From NCBI RefSeq assembly GCF_001426865.1, contig NZ_LMFO01000023.1, forward strand, positions 496,001 through 560,000: a DNA stretch of 64,000 nt, given 5' to 3'. The position numbers were made by a program, and so were the translations under genes. Each line of letters opens with the position of its first letter. The first letter of the stretch is position 1. The stretch is from Paenibacillus sp. Root52 (GTDB lineage Bacteria > Bacillota > Bacilli > Paenibacillales > Paenibacillaceae). Below the pieces are notes generated by a model. It saw only the letters and a list, made by a program, of their open reading frames with translations. It did no database searches and was not told where the DNA came from. This document shows positions 1-8,705 of this stretch, piece by piece.

Positions 1-492
1 CAAAAGCCTGTTAGTGACGGATTATTGATACGACAAACCGTTTTTGAAAATAAAGACGACAACAATACAAAAAAGTTTGACATTGTTATGTATCCTAAGG
101 ATCAATCCAAACCCGAAATGATCGTTAAGGACCGTGAAGACATTTTTGATTTCACAGCCAATGAGCAATGGATTGTATTAACCATGGAGAGTACTACCGA
201 AATCTTAGATCGAAAAACGAAAAAACAAGTTTACTCTATCACCCATGATAGCTCCCTGCTGGGTGGCTACTCACCATTTTTATTTAACAATCAACTTATC
301 TACCACCAAGCTCCCTATATAATGGCCATCGATCTAACCACAGGAAATAAACAACGAATAGTCACAAAAGAAGGTAGTTATACACCTATCTATAATTTCG
401 GAGATAAACTTACCTTTACGCGCATGGAATATGAGAAAGATAGCACTCAAGCTGAATTATTTTTTCTCGATTTAAATTCAGAACAACAATAA
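1..492 (+). CDS. C-terminal part of a beta-propeller-like protein (5' end outside window)
   Basis: The reading frame is open from the first base to the TAA at 490-492, so the start lies upstream of the window. The visible 163 residues have short repeated beta-strand units with phrases such as 'FDIVMYPKDQSKPEMIV', 'AIDLTTGNKQRIV' and 'AELFFLDLNSEQQ', the pattern of TolB or PD40-type propeller blades. No catalytic motif is visible. It ends just before a strong bidirectional hairpin. The propeller call is inference from repeat texture; the function is unknown. Confidence 0.6.
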   Translation, partial: QKPVSDGLLIRQTVFENKDDNNTKKFDIVMYPKDQSKPEMIVKDREDIFDFTANEQWIVLTMESTTEILDRKTKKQVYSITHDSSLLGGYSPFLFNNQLIYHQAPYIMAIDLTTGNKQRIVTKEGSYTPIYNFGDKLTFTRMEYEKDSTQAELFFLDLNSEQQ

Positions 493-544
493 TAGTGCTG
501 TAAGAATAAATCTAGAGCATTTTCACTTCAATTCCTTCTCACGT

Positions 545-593
545 AAATGACCTCCGTATGGTTAGATATAATCTAACCATACGGAGGTCATTT
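545..593. terminator. Perfect 23-bp hairpin between converging genes
   Basis: The arms at 545-567 and 571-593 are perfectly complementary with a 3-base loop (ATA). The hairpin sits between the + strand gene ending at 492 and the - strand sulfate operon ending at 612. Each side has only a short T run, so termination relies on the very long stem. It is probably bidirectional. Confidence 0.7.
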
Positions 594-611
594 CAATGCT
601 GTACAATTCCA

Positions 612-1673
612 CTACAAGCCTGCTAATACCTGGTACCATACCCCGCGTTTGGAGTATAGTGTAGTTCGAACTTCAGCCCAGCCACCCAGGTAATTGATAT
701 CGAATAGCCCTGGCGGTGTTGGAAAAGTAGACTCTGTCTCCGCAAATACTTCCGGATCTACCGAACGAAAACCATGCTTTGCAAAAATACGCTGAGCTTC
801 TGGTGTACTCAGATACGCCACAAAAGCTTCCGCGAGTTCACGATTTCCGTGTTTATCCACGTATTTATCCACCACAGTTGCCGGGTTTTCGATCAAAATC
901 GTGTTCTTAGGAACGACGATATCATACTTGACTCCTTTGGCAATCCGGGCGAGCAACTCATTCTCATACGTTACGATGACATCACCGACGCCATACTCAA
1001 AAGCCGCCATTGAAGATCTACCACTCTTATCAAGTGATTCAACATTCTGATGTACCTTCTCCAAAAAAGCCTTGGCTACCGCAGGATCTTTCTTCCCCTG
1101 CTCTTCCGACAGTTTCAGGCCAGCACCATAGATCGCGTTAATATCCCATTGTGCACCGCCTGAGGTCTTCGGGTTAGGATACAGCACCTTCACACCCGGT
1201 TTGGTTAAGTCATCAAAATCTTGGATGCCCAGTGGATTGCCTTCTCTCGTACCTAACACAACAATAGATCTCGTAATCATGCCGTCATTAGGCGCCTGCT
1301 TCCAGTCAGGGTTAACCAGGTCTGCCTTGACCAGTTTATCAATATCATTCTCCATCGCGAGCAGAGCTACATCCGCCTCGAAGCCACCTGCGATGGCTCT
1401 CGCTTGTGTACCCGAAGCTTCATAAGACTCCTGAAAATTGATCGACTGTCCCGTCTTGGCTTCCCATTCTGCCTTAAAAATAGGCAACAGTTCTGCCATC
1501 GCATCTTTTACAACGCTATAAGCCCCAATAACGAGCGTGTTGGATTGATCCGTTCCAGCAGGATTGCCGGGTTCGTTTGCAGCTTCTTGCTTACTGCATC
1601 CAACCGTCATGCAGACGAGCAGAAACATGAGAACAGCAACGAAGGGTAATGTGGTTTTCTTCCTCGTCTGCAT
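612..1673 (-). CDS. sbp: Sulfate/thiosulfate ABC transporter substrate-binding lipoprotein
   Basis: This 353-residue extracellular lipoprotein captures sulfate (or thiosulfate) for the Cys importer encoded just upstream. I start it at the ATG at 1671-1673, because a GAGAGGAAGG ribosome site lies about 8 bases before it; the longer reading to 1715 has no such site. The N-terminus is basic, then hydrophobic, and ends in a lipobox (TVGC), so the cysteine is probably lipidated. Family motifs include 'NTLVIGAYSV', 'QESYEASGTQARAI' and 'NPKTSGGAQWDINAIYG'. It is the last gene of the cysT-cysW-cysA-sbp operon. The sulfate specificity is inferred from the family and the operon. Confidence 0.92.
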   Translation of the reverse strand: MQTRKKTTLPFVAVLMFLLVCMTVGCSKQEAANEPGNPAGTDQSNTLVIGAYSVVKDAMAELLPIFKAEWEAKTGQSINFQESYEASGTQARAIAGGFEADVALLAMENDIDKLVKADLVNPDWKQAPNDGMITRSIVVLGTREGNPLGIQDFDDLTKPGVKVLYPNPKTSGGAQWDINAIYGAGLKLSEEQGKKDPAVAKAFLEKVHQNVESLDKSGRSSMAAFEYGVGDVIVTYENELLARIAKGVKYDIVVPKNTILIENPATVVDKYVDKHGNRELAEAFVAYLSTPEAQRIFAKHGFRSVDPEVFAETESTFPTPPGLFDINYLGGWAEVRTTLYSKRGVWYQVLAGL

Positions 1674-1728
1674 GGGCAACGCCTTCCTCTCTAAACGTTC
1701 TGGGTGAATTCCCACTTGGTTTGATTCA

Positions 1729-2793
1729 TTAGATCATGACAGGCATTGGATCTTCTTTAAGCCGATTCTCAACGACCCAACTATGGGAATCATTGAATAG
1801 ATATGCCCGGTGCACAAGCACGCGAATCTGTTGACCGATTTCCAGTGTTGTTTTCTCCAAGGAACGATACGTAATCAGCTTATGACCTCGTACCTCGACT
1901 TCAACCATCCACTCACTTCCGCGGAAGTGAAGGTGCTTCACCGTACCTTTTTCAGTTGCCGACAACATGCTGAATTCATTTTTGAGACCAATTTCAATAT
2001 ATTCCGGACGGATCAGTGCACGCGTATTCTCACCTTCAACCGCATGTTCAAAGCCTTTCAGCTCAGAAGCATCCTCCACGACTGTTGATTCACCGATAAA
2101 GGTAGCTACAAAAGGTGTCTCTGGGTTTTTGTAAATATCCCACGGGGTACCCTTCTGCTCCAAGCGTCCTTGGCTAATAATCATAATTTCATCTGCGACT
2201 TCAATGGCTTCATCTTGGTCATGCGTGACAAAGATCGAAGTGATGCCGACACGCTCAATCAATTCCCTTAACCATGAACGAAGCTCCTGACGAATCTTCG
2301 CATCAATCGCGGCAAACGGCTCATCCAATAGCAACAACTGAGGCTCAGGTGCAAGCGCTCTTGCAAAAGCTACACGCTGTCGCTGTCCACCAGATAATTG
2401 ATGCGGATAACGCTGCTCAAAACCTTTCAGCCCAGTCAGCTCTACCAATTCCATAACTCGCTCACGAATCTGGGCTTTTGGTGTCTTTTTGACCTTAAGT
2501 CCAAAAGCGATATTATCAAATACCGTCATATGTTTGAACAAAGCATAGTTCTGAAAGACAAATCCGATGCCCCGCTCTTGCGGTGGCAGATGGTTTACTA
2601 CTTTTCCATGAAAGCGAATCTCTCCTGAACCCGGACTTTCCAGACCAGCCAGCATACGTAGAATTGAAGTTTTCCCGCCACCACTAGGACCCAGCAGACC
2701 AATAAGATGGCCTTTGGCAATATCGAATGAAACATCTTTTACGGCATGAAATTGACCAAAATGTTTGTTCAGATCACGGACTTCTACATGCAT
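1729..2793 (-). CDS. cysA: Sulfate ABC transporter ATP-binding protein CysA
   Basis: This 354-residue ATPase powers sulfate import. Visible motifs are Walker A 'GPSGGGKT' (residues 35-42), the signature 'LSGGQRQR' (133-140), Walker B 'LLLLDEP' (153-159) and the H-loop His191 in 'VTHDQDEA'. The roughly 120-residue C-terminal part is the TOBE-like regulatory domain typical of CysA. It begins 2 bases after cysW ends, so translation is probably coupled, and sbp follows 55 bases downstream. Length and motifs are normal for the family. Confidence 0.94.
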   Translation of the reverse strand: MHVEVRDLNKHFGQFHAVKDVSFDIAKGHLIGLLGPSGGGKTSILRMLAGLESPGSGEIRFHGKVVNHLPPQERGIGFVFQNYALFKHMTVFDNIAFGLKVKKTPKAQIRERVMELVELTGLKGFEQRYPHQLSGGQRQRVAFARALAPEPQLLLLDEPFAAIDAKIRQELRSWLRELIERVGITSIFVTHDQDEAIEVADEIMIISQGRLEQKGTPWDIYKNPETPFVATFIGESTVVEDASELKGFEHAVEGENTRALIRPEYIEIGLKNEFSMLSATEKGTVKHLHFRGSEWMVEVEVRGHKLITYRSLEKTTLEIGQQIRVLVHRAYLFNDSHSWVVENRLKEDPMPVMI

Positions 2794-2794
2794 C

Positions 2795-3592
2795 TTAATG
2801 CACTTCCTTTCGCTTCTTGGCCCATTCCATCATGAGCAATAGACATACGGAAAACGTCACCAGCACCAATGCCACACCATTCGCAGCAGACACATTAAAA
2901 TTCTCTACATCCTGATACACAAGCGTCGTTGCTGTCTGTGTTCTGTTCATAATATTGCCTGATACGACTAGAACAGCTCCGAACTCACCCAATGATCGCG
3001 CCACAGTCAGCACAAGACCGTATACAACAGCCCAACGGATGGAAGGCCACGTTACACTCCAGAACGTTCTCCAACCGTACGCTCCGAGTGTGGATGCCGC
3101 CTCTTCTTGTTGTGAGCCAAGCTCTTGCAAGACAGGCATAACTTCTCTAACCATGAGCGGGAATGTGACAAACAACGTTGCAATGACCATGCCTGGGAAC
3201 GCATAGACGACATTGAAGCCAATGCCTTCAAAGAAACCACCCATAATGCTACTTGGGCCGAGTAATAACACAATCATCAATCCACCAATTACGGGAGATA
3301 CCGCATAAGGCAGATCCACGATGCTGTTAAGCAATCCTTTGATTCGTTCACTTAACCAGCCAGCACGAACCAAATAAATAGCCATCATAATACCAAACAA
3401 TGTATTTAACAGAGTGACAACGAGAACAACCAGTCCTGTCATCATTAGAGCATGTAGCGCCTCAGGACGCATCAGTCCAGCCAGGAATCCTCCTGCTCCG
3501 TCTTCAAAAGCACCAATAACAATCCGTCCAAGCGGAATAATCAGCAAAATGACAAATACCGCATACGTCAGTCCGATTAACAGCCGTCTCAT
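2795..3592 (-). CDS. cysW: Sulfate ABC transporter permease CysW
   Basis: A 265-residue inner-membrane permease with about six transmembrane helices and the EAA loop ('EEAASTLGAYGWRTFWSVTWPSI', shown here only to mark the coupling helix) that docks to CysA. 'ARSLGEFGAVLVVSGNI' is the conserved CysW/CysT segment. Its start overlaps the end of cysT by 4 bases (3589-3592), a typical translational coupling. It pairs with CysT to form the membrane channel. CysW rather than CysT is chosen from gene order and from similarity of the N-terminus; the two paralogues are alike. Confidence 0.9.
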   Translation of the reverse strand: MRRLLIGLTYAVFVILLIIPLGRIVIGAFEDGAGGFLAGLMRPEALHALMMTGLVVLVVTLLNTLFGIMMAIYLVRAGWLSERIKGLLNSIVDLPYAVSPVIGGLMIVLLLGPSSIMGGFFEGIGFNVVYAFPGMVIATLFVTFPLMVREVMPVLQELGSQQEEAASTLGAYGWRTFWSVTWPSIRWAVVYGLVLTVARSLGEFGAVLVVSGNIMNRTQTATTLVYQDVENFNVSAANGVALVLVTFSVCLLLMMEWAKKRKEVH

Positions 3593-4404
3593 CGTCTTCT
3601 CCCCCGCATCTGCACTAGATTAATCATCCAGAGGATGACGAAGGAAAGGGTCAATAACAGAACAGATACAGCGGCTGCCCCGGTGGGGTTATCGCTCTCA
3701 ATCTCACCGTATATAAATACGGATGCCGTTAACGTTCTTCCTGGAATATTGCCTGCTACCAGCACAACTGCACCGAATTCAGCCAGTGCCCTAGAGAATG
3801 CCAGCATTCCTCCACTAATCATACCTGGAGCCATTGATGGCAAGATAACCTGTCTGAATGTACGAGCCTTCGATGCACCCATCGTATACGACGCCTCTTC
3901 TTCGGAAGGATCAATCTCTTCAAGTAGCGGCTGTACAGCTCGGATGACAAAAGGAAACGTAACGAAGGTCATCGCAATGACAATCGCGGGTTGATGAAAT
4001 ACAATTTCGAAACCCATGGACTGTGCCAGCTTGCCAATGGCACTAACCGGTCCTAAGAGCAACATAATCATCAATCCACCAACGGCTGTGGGTAATGCAA
4101 AAGGCAGGTCTACGAGACTGTTCAGAAACGATCTCCCAAAAAAACGATAACGTGTGAGTACCCAGGCGATCATCGTACCTAAAACAACGTTGATCAATGT
4201 GGCTATCACAGCCAACCGAACGGTGAGCAGTACGGCCTTCCAAGCGATTGGATCCATAATACTCTCGACAAAGGTACTCCAGCCTTCAGAGAACGAATTG
4301 ACGTACACCCCGATAATCGGAAGCACAATAAGTACGATGAAATATAACAATACAGTACTGCGAAATCCCCAAGTCCATCCCTTGTGACGAAGAACGGTAT
4401 TCAT
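3589..4404 (-). CDS. cysT: Sulfate ABC transporter permease CysT
   Basis: A 271-residue permease with about six transmembrane helices and a coupling loop with 'EEASYTMGASKARTF'; the family segment 'SRALAEFGAVVLVAGNIPGRT' is present. I choose the ATG at 4402-4404, because GGGAGGG lies about 9 bases upstream; the longer reading to 4470 adds a polar stretch without a ribosome site. It is the first gene of the sulfate operon and overlaps cysW by 4 bases. Its leader holds a dyad that may bind a sulfur regulator. Confidence 0.91.
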   Translation of the reverse strand: MNTVLRHKGWTWGFRSTVLLYFIVLIVLPIIGVYVNSFSEGWSTFVESIMDPIAWKAVLLTVRLAVIATLINVVLGTMIAWVLTRYRFFGRSFLNSLVDLPFALPTAVGGLMIMLLLGPVSAIGKLAQSMGFEIVFHQPAIVIAMTFVTFPFVIRAVQPLLEEIDPSEEEASYTMGASKARTFRQVILPSMAPGMISGGMLAFSRALAEFGAVVLVAGNIPGRTLTASVFIYGEIESDNPTGAAAVSVLLLTLSFVILWMINLVQMRGRRR

Positions 4405-4476
4405 TGCCGTATTCCCTCCCAGCCTCCGGTTCTTAGTCCGGTCGGCAGTCTTCCTGTTATGGCACAACACTTTCCC

Positions 4477-4570
4477 TAATATGGGTATTATTACTTTAAT
4501 ATTATTCCCATTAGTCTACTTGGTTTTTTGCTTATCTGATACTTTACCAGTTTACAGTACTAATCGTCAA
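4477..4570 (-). promoter_or_regulatory. Sulfate-operon promoter and dyad in its leader
   Basis: Read on the minus strand, TTGACG (4565-4570) and TAAAGT (4541-4546) are 18 bases apart, giving a start near 4534 and a leader of about 130 bases to cysT. Within the leader, 4477-4514 contains an imperfect dyad, CTAATATGGG...CCCATTAG, around an AT-rich core. Position and shape suit a repressor such as CymR, the cysteine regulator of Bacillota, but the match to any consensus is not exact. No known riboswitch fits this length. Confidence 0.4.
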
Positions 4571-4729
4571 TGCTTTTATTGAATATATTAGAGCCAGATC
4601 TGAGATGTATTAATGGCAAAGAATCAGCCGCCAGAGGTGGGATAAATCATGAGGATGGTTTGTTTGGCATGTGGTGGGTAAGGTACAATTTAGGAGACAT
4701 AATTAGAAATGAAAAAGGAGCGGGTGTAC

Positions 4730-5131
4730 GTGTTATATACTGAAAGTTTATCTACATCCCGGCGGGATGAAATGAGAGATATTACGAGGGACGTGGAAGC
4801 GATTGTCCGAACTAGTGGCATTCAAGAGGGAACTGTGCTAATCTACTGTCCTCATACCACCGCTGGCATTGCTATTAACGAAAATGCAGACCCCGACGTT
4901 AAGCATGATGTTCTGCTACGTTTGAACGAAGTGTATCCTTGGGAGCACCCTGAATATCGACATGCTGAAGGCAATACAGCCTCTCACCTGAAGTCGATTA
5001 CAACAGGTCCTTCGCAAACAGTCATTATCCATGAAGGTAGACTTCTGCTCGGTCAGTGGCAGGGAATTTACTTCTGCGAATTCGATGGTCCGCGTAAGCG
5101 TCAGTATTTCCTCAAAATCATAGAAGGATAA
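4730..5131 (+). CDS. YjbQ/UPF0047 family protein
   Basis: A 133-residue protein of the YjbQ (UPF0047) family, seen from 'YCPHTTAGIAINENADPDV', 'PWEHPEYRHAEGNTASHL' and 'LLGQWQGIYFCEFDGPR'. The conserved His and Glu residues suggest a metal-assisted phosphate chemistry; some members have weak thiamine-phosphate synthase activity, but the true role is unsettled. I prefer the GTG at 4730, because AAGGAG (4715-4720) is 9 bases before it and the likely promoter (TTGTTT 4660, TACAAT 4684-4689) would start RNA near 4696. That would leave the AGGAG of the alternative ATG at 4709 outside or at the very edge of the mRNA. Confidence 0.85.
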   Translation: MLYTESLSTSRRDEMRDITRDVEAIVRTSGIQEGTVLIYCPHTTAGIAINENADPDVKHDVLLRLNEVYPWEHPEYRHAEGNTASHLKSITTGPSQTVIIHEGRLLLGQWQGIYFCEFDGPRKRQYFLKIIEG

Positions 5132-5170
5132 GCAAACTCTGCGTTATCTTCAACTAGATCGTTACACAAC

Positions 5171-5226
5171 ACAAACAGGCGATTCCCACCCATTCCCGGG
5201 TTATGAACCGCCTGACTTGTTGTTTT
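5171..5226 (+). terminator. Probable terminator after the YjbQ gene
   Basis: CAGGCG and CGCCTG arms, extended by ACAA/TTGT with a bulge, enclose a loop of about 25 bases and are followed by a T-rich stretch. It lies 40 bases after the gene ending at 5131. The loop is long, so folding should be checked. Confidence 0.5.
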
Positions 5227-5317
5227 GCAGCATAAAACTTTCGCGAGACAACGTTATAAAGAATTAATGTTATGACAATTCACCGCCCTGAAGTGTATGA
5301 GTGCAACAAAAGCGTCA

Positions 5318-5920
5318 TTATTGGACGCCAGGCTGGTGGTGGAGATTGCGACAGAGTACTTTAACATGAGACAGTGCAGATGACTCGATCTCAGCAAAGG
5401 TTACACGATCCTGATTAAAATAGGAAATAAATCCGTGCATAGATAAAAACAGTGTACGTGGTACACATTCGATATCCTCTTCTGTACAGCCTTCCTCTTT
5501 CATGTATTGCCTAATGATGGATGCAAACAAATCAAAGCAACGCCCCTGTTCGGCACGACAATAAGACAACAATTCCTCGTCCCGCAGCATGAACATGATC
5601 TCGTACTGGTACGGATTATCCAATCCAAAGCGAATAAATTCCATCATGATATGTTCCGCTTTGCTCACGCCATCACATACTGGCCTGACCATAGCTTGCA
5701 TCAGCAAATGTCCCAGATGGTTAAAGTCTTCCACCACAATGGCATAAAACAGCTCTGCCTTTTCCTTAAAATGATAATACAGCGACCCATGACTATAGCC
5801 TAGATGCTGGCCGATGCTTCGCATCGATATGGCGCGGTATCCTTTGGTAATAAAAAGATGCCTCGCCGCCTCCAGTATCCGCTCCCTCGACAATTCCTGT
5901 TCGACTGCTCTTCTAGCCAT
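5318..5920 (-). CDS. TetR/AcrR family transcriptional regulator
   Basis: This 200-residue protein has a typical TetR N-terminal DNA-binding domain: 'RERILEAARHLFITKGYRAISMRSI' marks helix 1 to the start of the helix-turn-helix, followed by 'GYSHGSLYYHFKEKAELF' (about residues 42-59). The C-terminal half is the divergent ligand and dimer domain. It begins 5 bases after the yvyE gene ends, so the two are probably one transcript. No target gene is evident in the window; a ligand cannot be named from sequence. Confidence 0.9.
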   Translation of the reverse strand: MARRAVEQELSRERILEAARHLFITKGYRAISMRSIGQHLGYSHGSLYYHFKEKAELFYAIVVEDFNHLGHLLMQAMVRPVCDGVSKAEHIMMEFIRFGLDNPYQYEIMFMLRDEELLSYCRAEQGRCFDLFASIIRQYMKEEGCTEEDIECVPRTLFLSMHGFISYFNQDRVTFAEIESSALSHVKVLCRNLHHQPGVQ

Positions 5921-5925
5921 ATATT

Positions 5926-6558
5926 TTATTCCCCTTCAATAAAATAAAGCCGCTGTCCTTCCGTGATCCGGGACTGCCCTTGCGTCAAATCCGTGATCCA
6001 AGCTACAAATGCCTCAGATTCACTATCCGGCGGAAGACAAGTCAACGTAACCTTATCGGTGAATCCAGTTTCACCTGTACGGACTTCCCGGCTCCTTAAT
6101 TCATTTTCCACTTTTCCCAGCCAAGTGTAGTCAAGCTCCACAAATATTTCACGATGCAGCACTTTGGTGATTGCCTCTCCGGCTTCGATGGCCGCAACAG
6201 CACCGTCTGTGTAAGCACGAATTAACCCACCTGCACCAAGCATGATTCCCCCAAAATACCGTGTAACCACAATAGCTACGTTTTTCAAATGTTGATTTTT
6301 GATGACTTCTAAAATAGGTTTACCGGCAGTACCACTCGGTTCTCCATCATCGGATTGCTTCTGAATTTCATCCCGCTCGCCAATCATATAAGCGGAACAG
6401 TTATGCGTTGCATTCCAATGCTTTTTCTTAATATCATCGATAAAAGCTATGGCTTCTTCTTCTGTCGTTACTGGCATAATATGACCGATAAATCGGGACT
6501 TTTTAATTACAATCTCTAGATTGCCCGATTCTCGAACCGTGCGATAGCGTTCAATCAT
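5926..6558 (-). CDS. yvyE: YigZ/YvyE family (IMPACT-like) protein
   Basis: A 210-residue protein of the UPF0029/IMPACT family. The N-terminal domain carries the signature 'SDDGEPSGTAGKPIL' and 'VTRYFGGIMLGAGGLIRAY', and the C-terminal domain is the ferredoxin-like DUF1949 type. Eukaryotic IMPACT binds translation-control factors; the role of bacterial members is not established. The length is normal. It lies directly upstream of the TetR regulator and 180 bases downstream of pgi, with a hairpin at 6598-6630 between. Confidence 0.88.
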   Translation of the reverse strand: MIERYRTVRESGNLEIVIKKSRFIGHIMPVTTEEEAIAFIDDIKKKHWNATHNCSAYMIGERDEIQKQSDDGEPSGTAGKPILEVIKNQHLKNVAIVVTRYFGGIMLGAGGLIRAYTDGAVAAIEAGEAITKVLHREIFVELDYTWLGKVENELRSREVRTGETGFTDKVTLTCLPPDSESEAFVAWITDLTQGQSRITEGQRLYFIEGE

Positions 6559-6597
6559 TCCAATCCAACTTTCTAATTTGATCCATTTTACAAGAAA

Positions 6598-6630
6598 GCA
6601 GTTCCCCGCGTAAGAACGCGGACGAACTGC
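6598..6630 (-). terminator. Terminator after pgi
   Basis: GCAGTTC...GAACTGC arms with an inner CCGCG/CGCGG stem, followed on the minus strand by TTTCTTGT. It separates pgi from yvyE. Confidence 0.55.
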
Positions 6631-6737
6631 CTTGTTTTAGACATTTGGGATGACATCTGAATCAATCATAATGATGATCCACGGTTCCCCAATCGACTTA
6701 ACACTTACATATATCATCATATGAGCAGAGCGATGAA

Positions 6738-8093
6738 TTATTCCGAAAGTCTCGCTTCCAGCGCGGCTTTCTCTTCTTCAAAGCCTGGTTTGCCCAGCAA
6801 TGCAAACATGTTTTTCTTGTAAGCTTCTACCCCTGGTTGGTCAAATGGATTGACACCCAGCAAGTATCCACTAATGCCGCATGCTTTTTCAAAGAAGTAT
6901 ACCAGATATCCGAAAGAATATGGAGTCATATCTGGAATGTTCACAATCAGGTTAGGTACTTGACCATCTGTATGTGCAAGCAACGTTCCTTGGAATGCTT
7001 TTTTGTTTACGAAGTCCATCGTTTTACCTTCAAGGAAGTTCAGACCGTCCAGATCGTCTGCGTCAGCCTCGATTGAGATGTGCTCGGAAACTTCAGTTAC
7101 TTGGATTACTGTTTCGAAGATGTTACGGCTTCCTTCTTGAATGAATTGACCCATGGAGTGCAAGTCTGTTGAGAAGTCAACTGATGCAGGATAGATTCCT
7201 TTGAAATCTTTACCTTCGCTCTCTCCGAACAATTGTTTCCACCATTCCGATACAAAGTGCAGGGACGGCTCGTAGTTTACGAGGATTTCTGTGCCTTTGC
7301 CTTTACGATATAACGCGTTACGAACGGCTGCATATTGATATGCTTCATTCTCAGCAACGTTAGGATTGCTATATTCCTTCGATGCGTCAGCAGCACCTTG
7401 CATCATTTCTTCGATGTTAATTCCTGCAGCAGCGATTGGCAGCAAACCTACAGCTGTCAGAACAGAGTAACGTCCGCCTACATCATCTGGAATAATGAAG
7501 GACTCGTAGCCTTCTTCGTTCGCCAGTTTTTTGAGAGCGCCGCGCTCTTTATCTGTTGTAGCGTAGATGCGTTTGCGAGCTTCTTCTTTACCGTATTTTT
7601 TCTCAAGAGCTGCGCGGAAGATACGGAATGCAATCGCTGGCTCTGTAGTTGTACCCGATTTGGAAATTACATTTACAGAGAAGTCTTTACCTTCAATCAG
7701 ATCCAGCAAATGTGTAACATACGTGGAACTGATGTTGTTTCCTGCAAAGTAGATCTCAGGCGTTTTGCGTTTATCTTTTGACAGGTTGTTGTAGAAAGAG
7801 TGTGTCAGCATTTCAATCGCTGCGCGAGCACCCAGGTAAGAACCACCGATACCAATGACGATCAGAACTTCTGAATCGCTTTGGATTTTAGCAGCCGCTT
7901 TTTGAATACGAGCGAATTCTTCTTTGTCATATGCCGTTGGAAGGTCAATCCATCCGAGGTAATCTGATCCGGTTCCCGTTCCGTTATGAAGCTGCTCGTG
8001 AGCCAAACGAATTGGTTCAGCGAAATAGTCTACTTCATGTTGATTGACGAATTGTAGTGCAGTGCTATAGTCAAAAGTCACTTTTTTAGCCAT
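6738..8093 (-). CDS. pgi: Glucose-6-phosphate isomerase
   Basis: This 451-residue cytosolic enzyme interconverts glucose-6-phosphate and fructose-6-phosphate in glycolysis and gluconeogenesis. Both family signatures are visible: '[14 protein letters not shown]' from residue 81 and '[18 protein letters not shown]' at about 143-160. '[15 protein letters not shown]' carries the catalytic glutamate region, and '[10 protein letters not shown]' near the end carries the C-terminal active-site lysine. It has the short Bacillus-type length. AGGAGG lies 11 bases before the ATG. It is flanked by its own terminator and appears monocistronic. Confidence 0.97.
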   Translation of the reverse strand: MAKKVTFDYSTALQFVNQHEVDYFAEPIRLAHEQLHNGTGTGSDYLGWIDLPTAYDKEEFARIQKAAAKIQSDSEVLIVIGIGGSYLGARAAIEMLTHSFYNNLSKDKRKTPEIYFAGNNISSTYVTHLLDLIEGKDFSVNVISKSGTTTEPAIAFRIFRAALEKKYGKEEARKRIYATTDKERGALKKLANEEGYESFIIPDDVGGRYSVLTAVGLLPIAAAGINIEEMMQGAADASKEYSNPNVAENEAYQYAAVRNALYRKGKGTEILVNYEPSLHFVSEWWKQLFGESEGKDFKGIYPASVDFSTDLHSMGQFIQEGSRNIFETVIQVTEVSEHISIEADADDLDGLNFLEGKTMDFVNKKAFQGTLLAHTDGQVPNLIVNIPDMTPYSFGYLVYFFEKACGISGYLLGVNPFDQPGVEAYKKNMFALLGKPGFEEEKAALEARLSE

Positions 8094-8225
8094 GATCTAA
8101 AAAACCTCCTAATAATCGTTAAGTAATTTTCCGTTTTCCATACAAACAACTTAGCCTAAGGATACTTCAAATCCACCTTACTGACAAGCTTGCAACGCGA
8201 ACTTTGTCGTTAAGTTATAAATAGC

Positions 8226-8272
8226 AAGAAGGGTAAACCGAACTCGCTAACGAGGTTCCGCTTACCCTTCTT
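8226..8272. terminator. Hairpin between ppnP and pgi
   Basis: AAGAAGGGTAA and TTACCCTTCTT are perfect 11-bp arms (8226-8236 and 8262-8272) with a further inner CGAACTCG/CGAGGTTCG-type pairing. It lies 4 bases past the ppnP stop on the minus strand and should end that transcript. Confidence 0.7.
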
Positions 8273-8275
8273 ATG

Positions 8276-8593
8276 TTATTCCGCCGGGTACGAGCAGACG
8301 TAGTCGGTAACGCTGCGTATCTCCAGTTTAAATTTGGAATTGGCAGGCACGTGAAACGTAGCTTGACCTTGAATCTCTTGCCAATCTTCTTCACCGGGAA
8401 GTAATACTTTCAGATCTCCGGACAGAATCTCCATAATCTCACGAGAATCTGTACCAAATTCGTAACTACCTGGAAGCATAATGCCCAATGTCACTTTGCT
8501 GCCATCTCCCAAAATAACCGTTCTGCTGGTTACCTGGCCCTCATAATAAATGTTGGCCTCTTTAACTACACTCACTTGATCAAACTGTGACAT
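8276..8593 (-). CDS. ppnP: Pyrimidine/purine nucleoside phosphorylase PpnP
   Basis: A 105-residue cupin-like protein of the former DUF1255/YaiE family, which in E. coli phosphorolyses many nucleosides. Family text is clear: 'KVTLGIMLPGSYEFGTDSREIMEILSGDL' marks the conserved barrel (quoted only to its first 20 residues in motif searches), and the end reads 'RSVTDYVCSYPAE'. I start at the ATG at 8591-8593, with GGGGAG 9 bases before; the longer frame to 8656 lacks a site. It follows tkt by 112 bases on the same strand and may be partly co-transcribed. Nucleoside salvage would feed ribose phosphates to transketolase. Confidence 0.9.
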   Translation of the reverse strand: MSQFDQVSVVKEANIYYEGQVTSRTVILGDGSKVTLGIMLPGSYEFGTDSREIMEILSGDLKVLLPGEEDWQEIQGQATFHVPANSKFKLEIRSVTDYVCSYPAE

Positions 8594-8642
8594 GCGTACC
8601 CGCTCCCCTGAAGTTAATGAAAACAAAAGGCAAAACAGATTA

Positions 8643-8658
8643 GGGCGGTTACCCACCC
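8643..8658 (-). terminator. Short GC hairpin between tkt and ppnP
   Basis: GGGTGG, loop GTAA, CCGCCC on the minus strand, followed by TAATCTGTTTTG. It could partly terminate tkt transcription or sit between cistrons. The U-tract is weak. Confidence 0.3.
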
Positions 8659-8705
8659 TTCTCTGCGGAAATAAGCTTTTAGTCTATTGCGCGTTGGTCA
8701 TGCTA

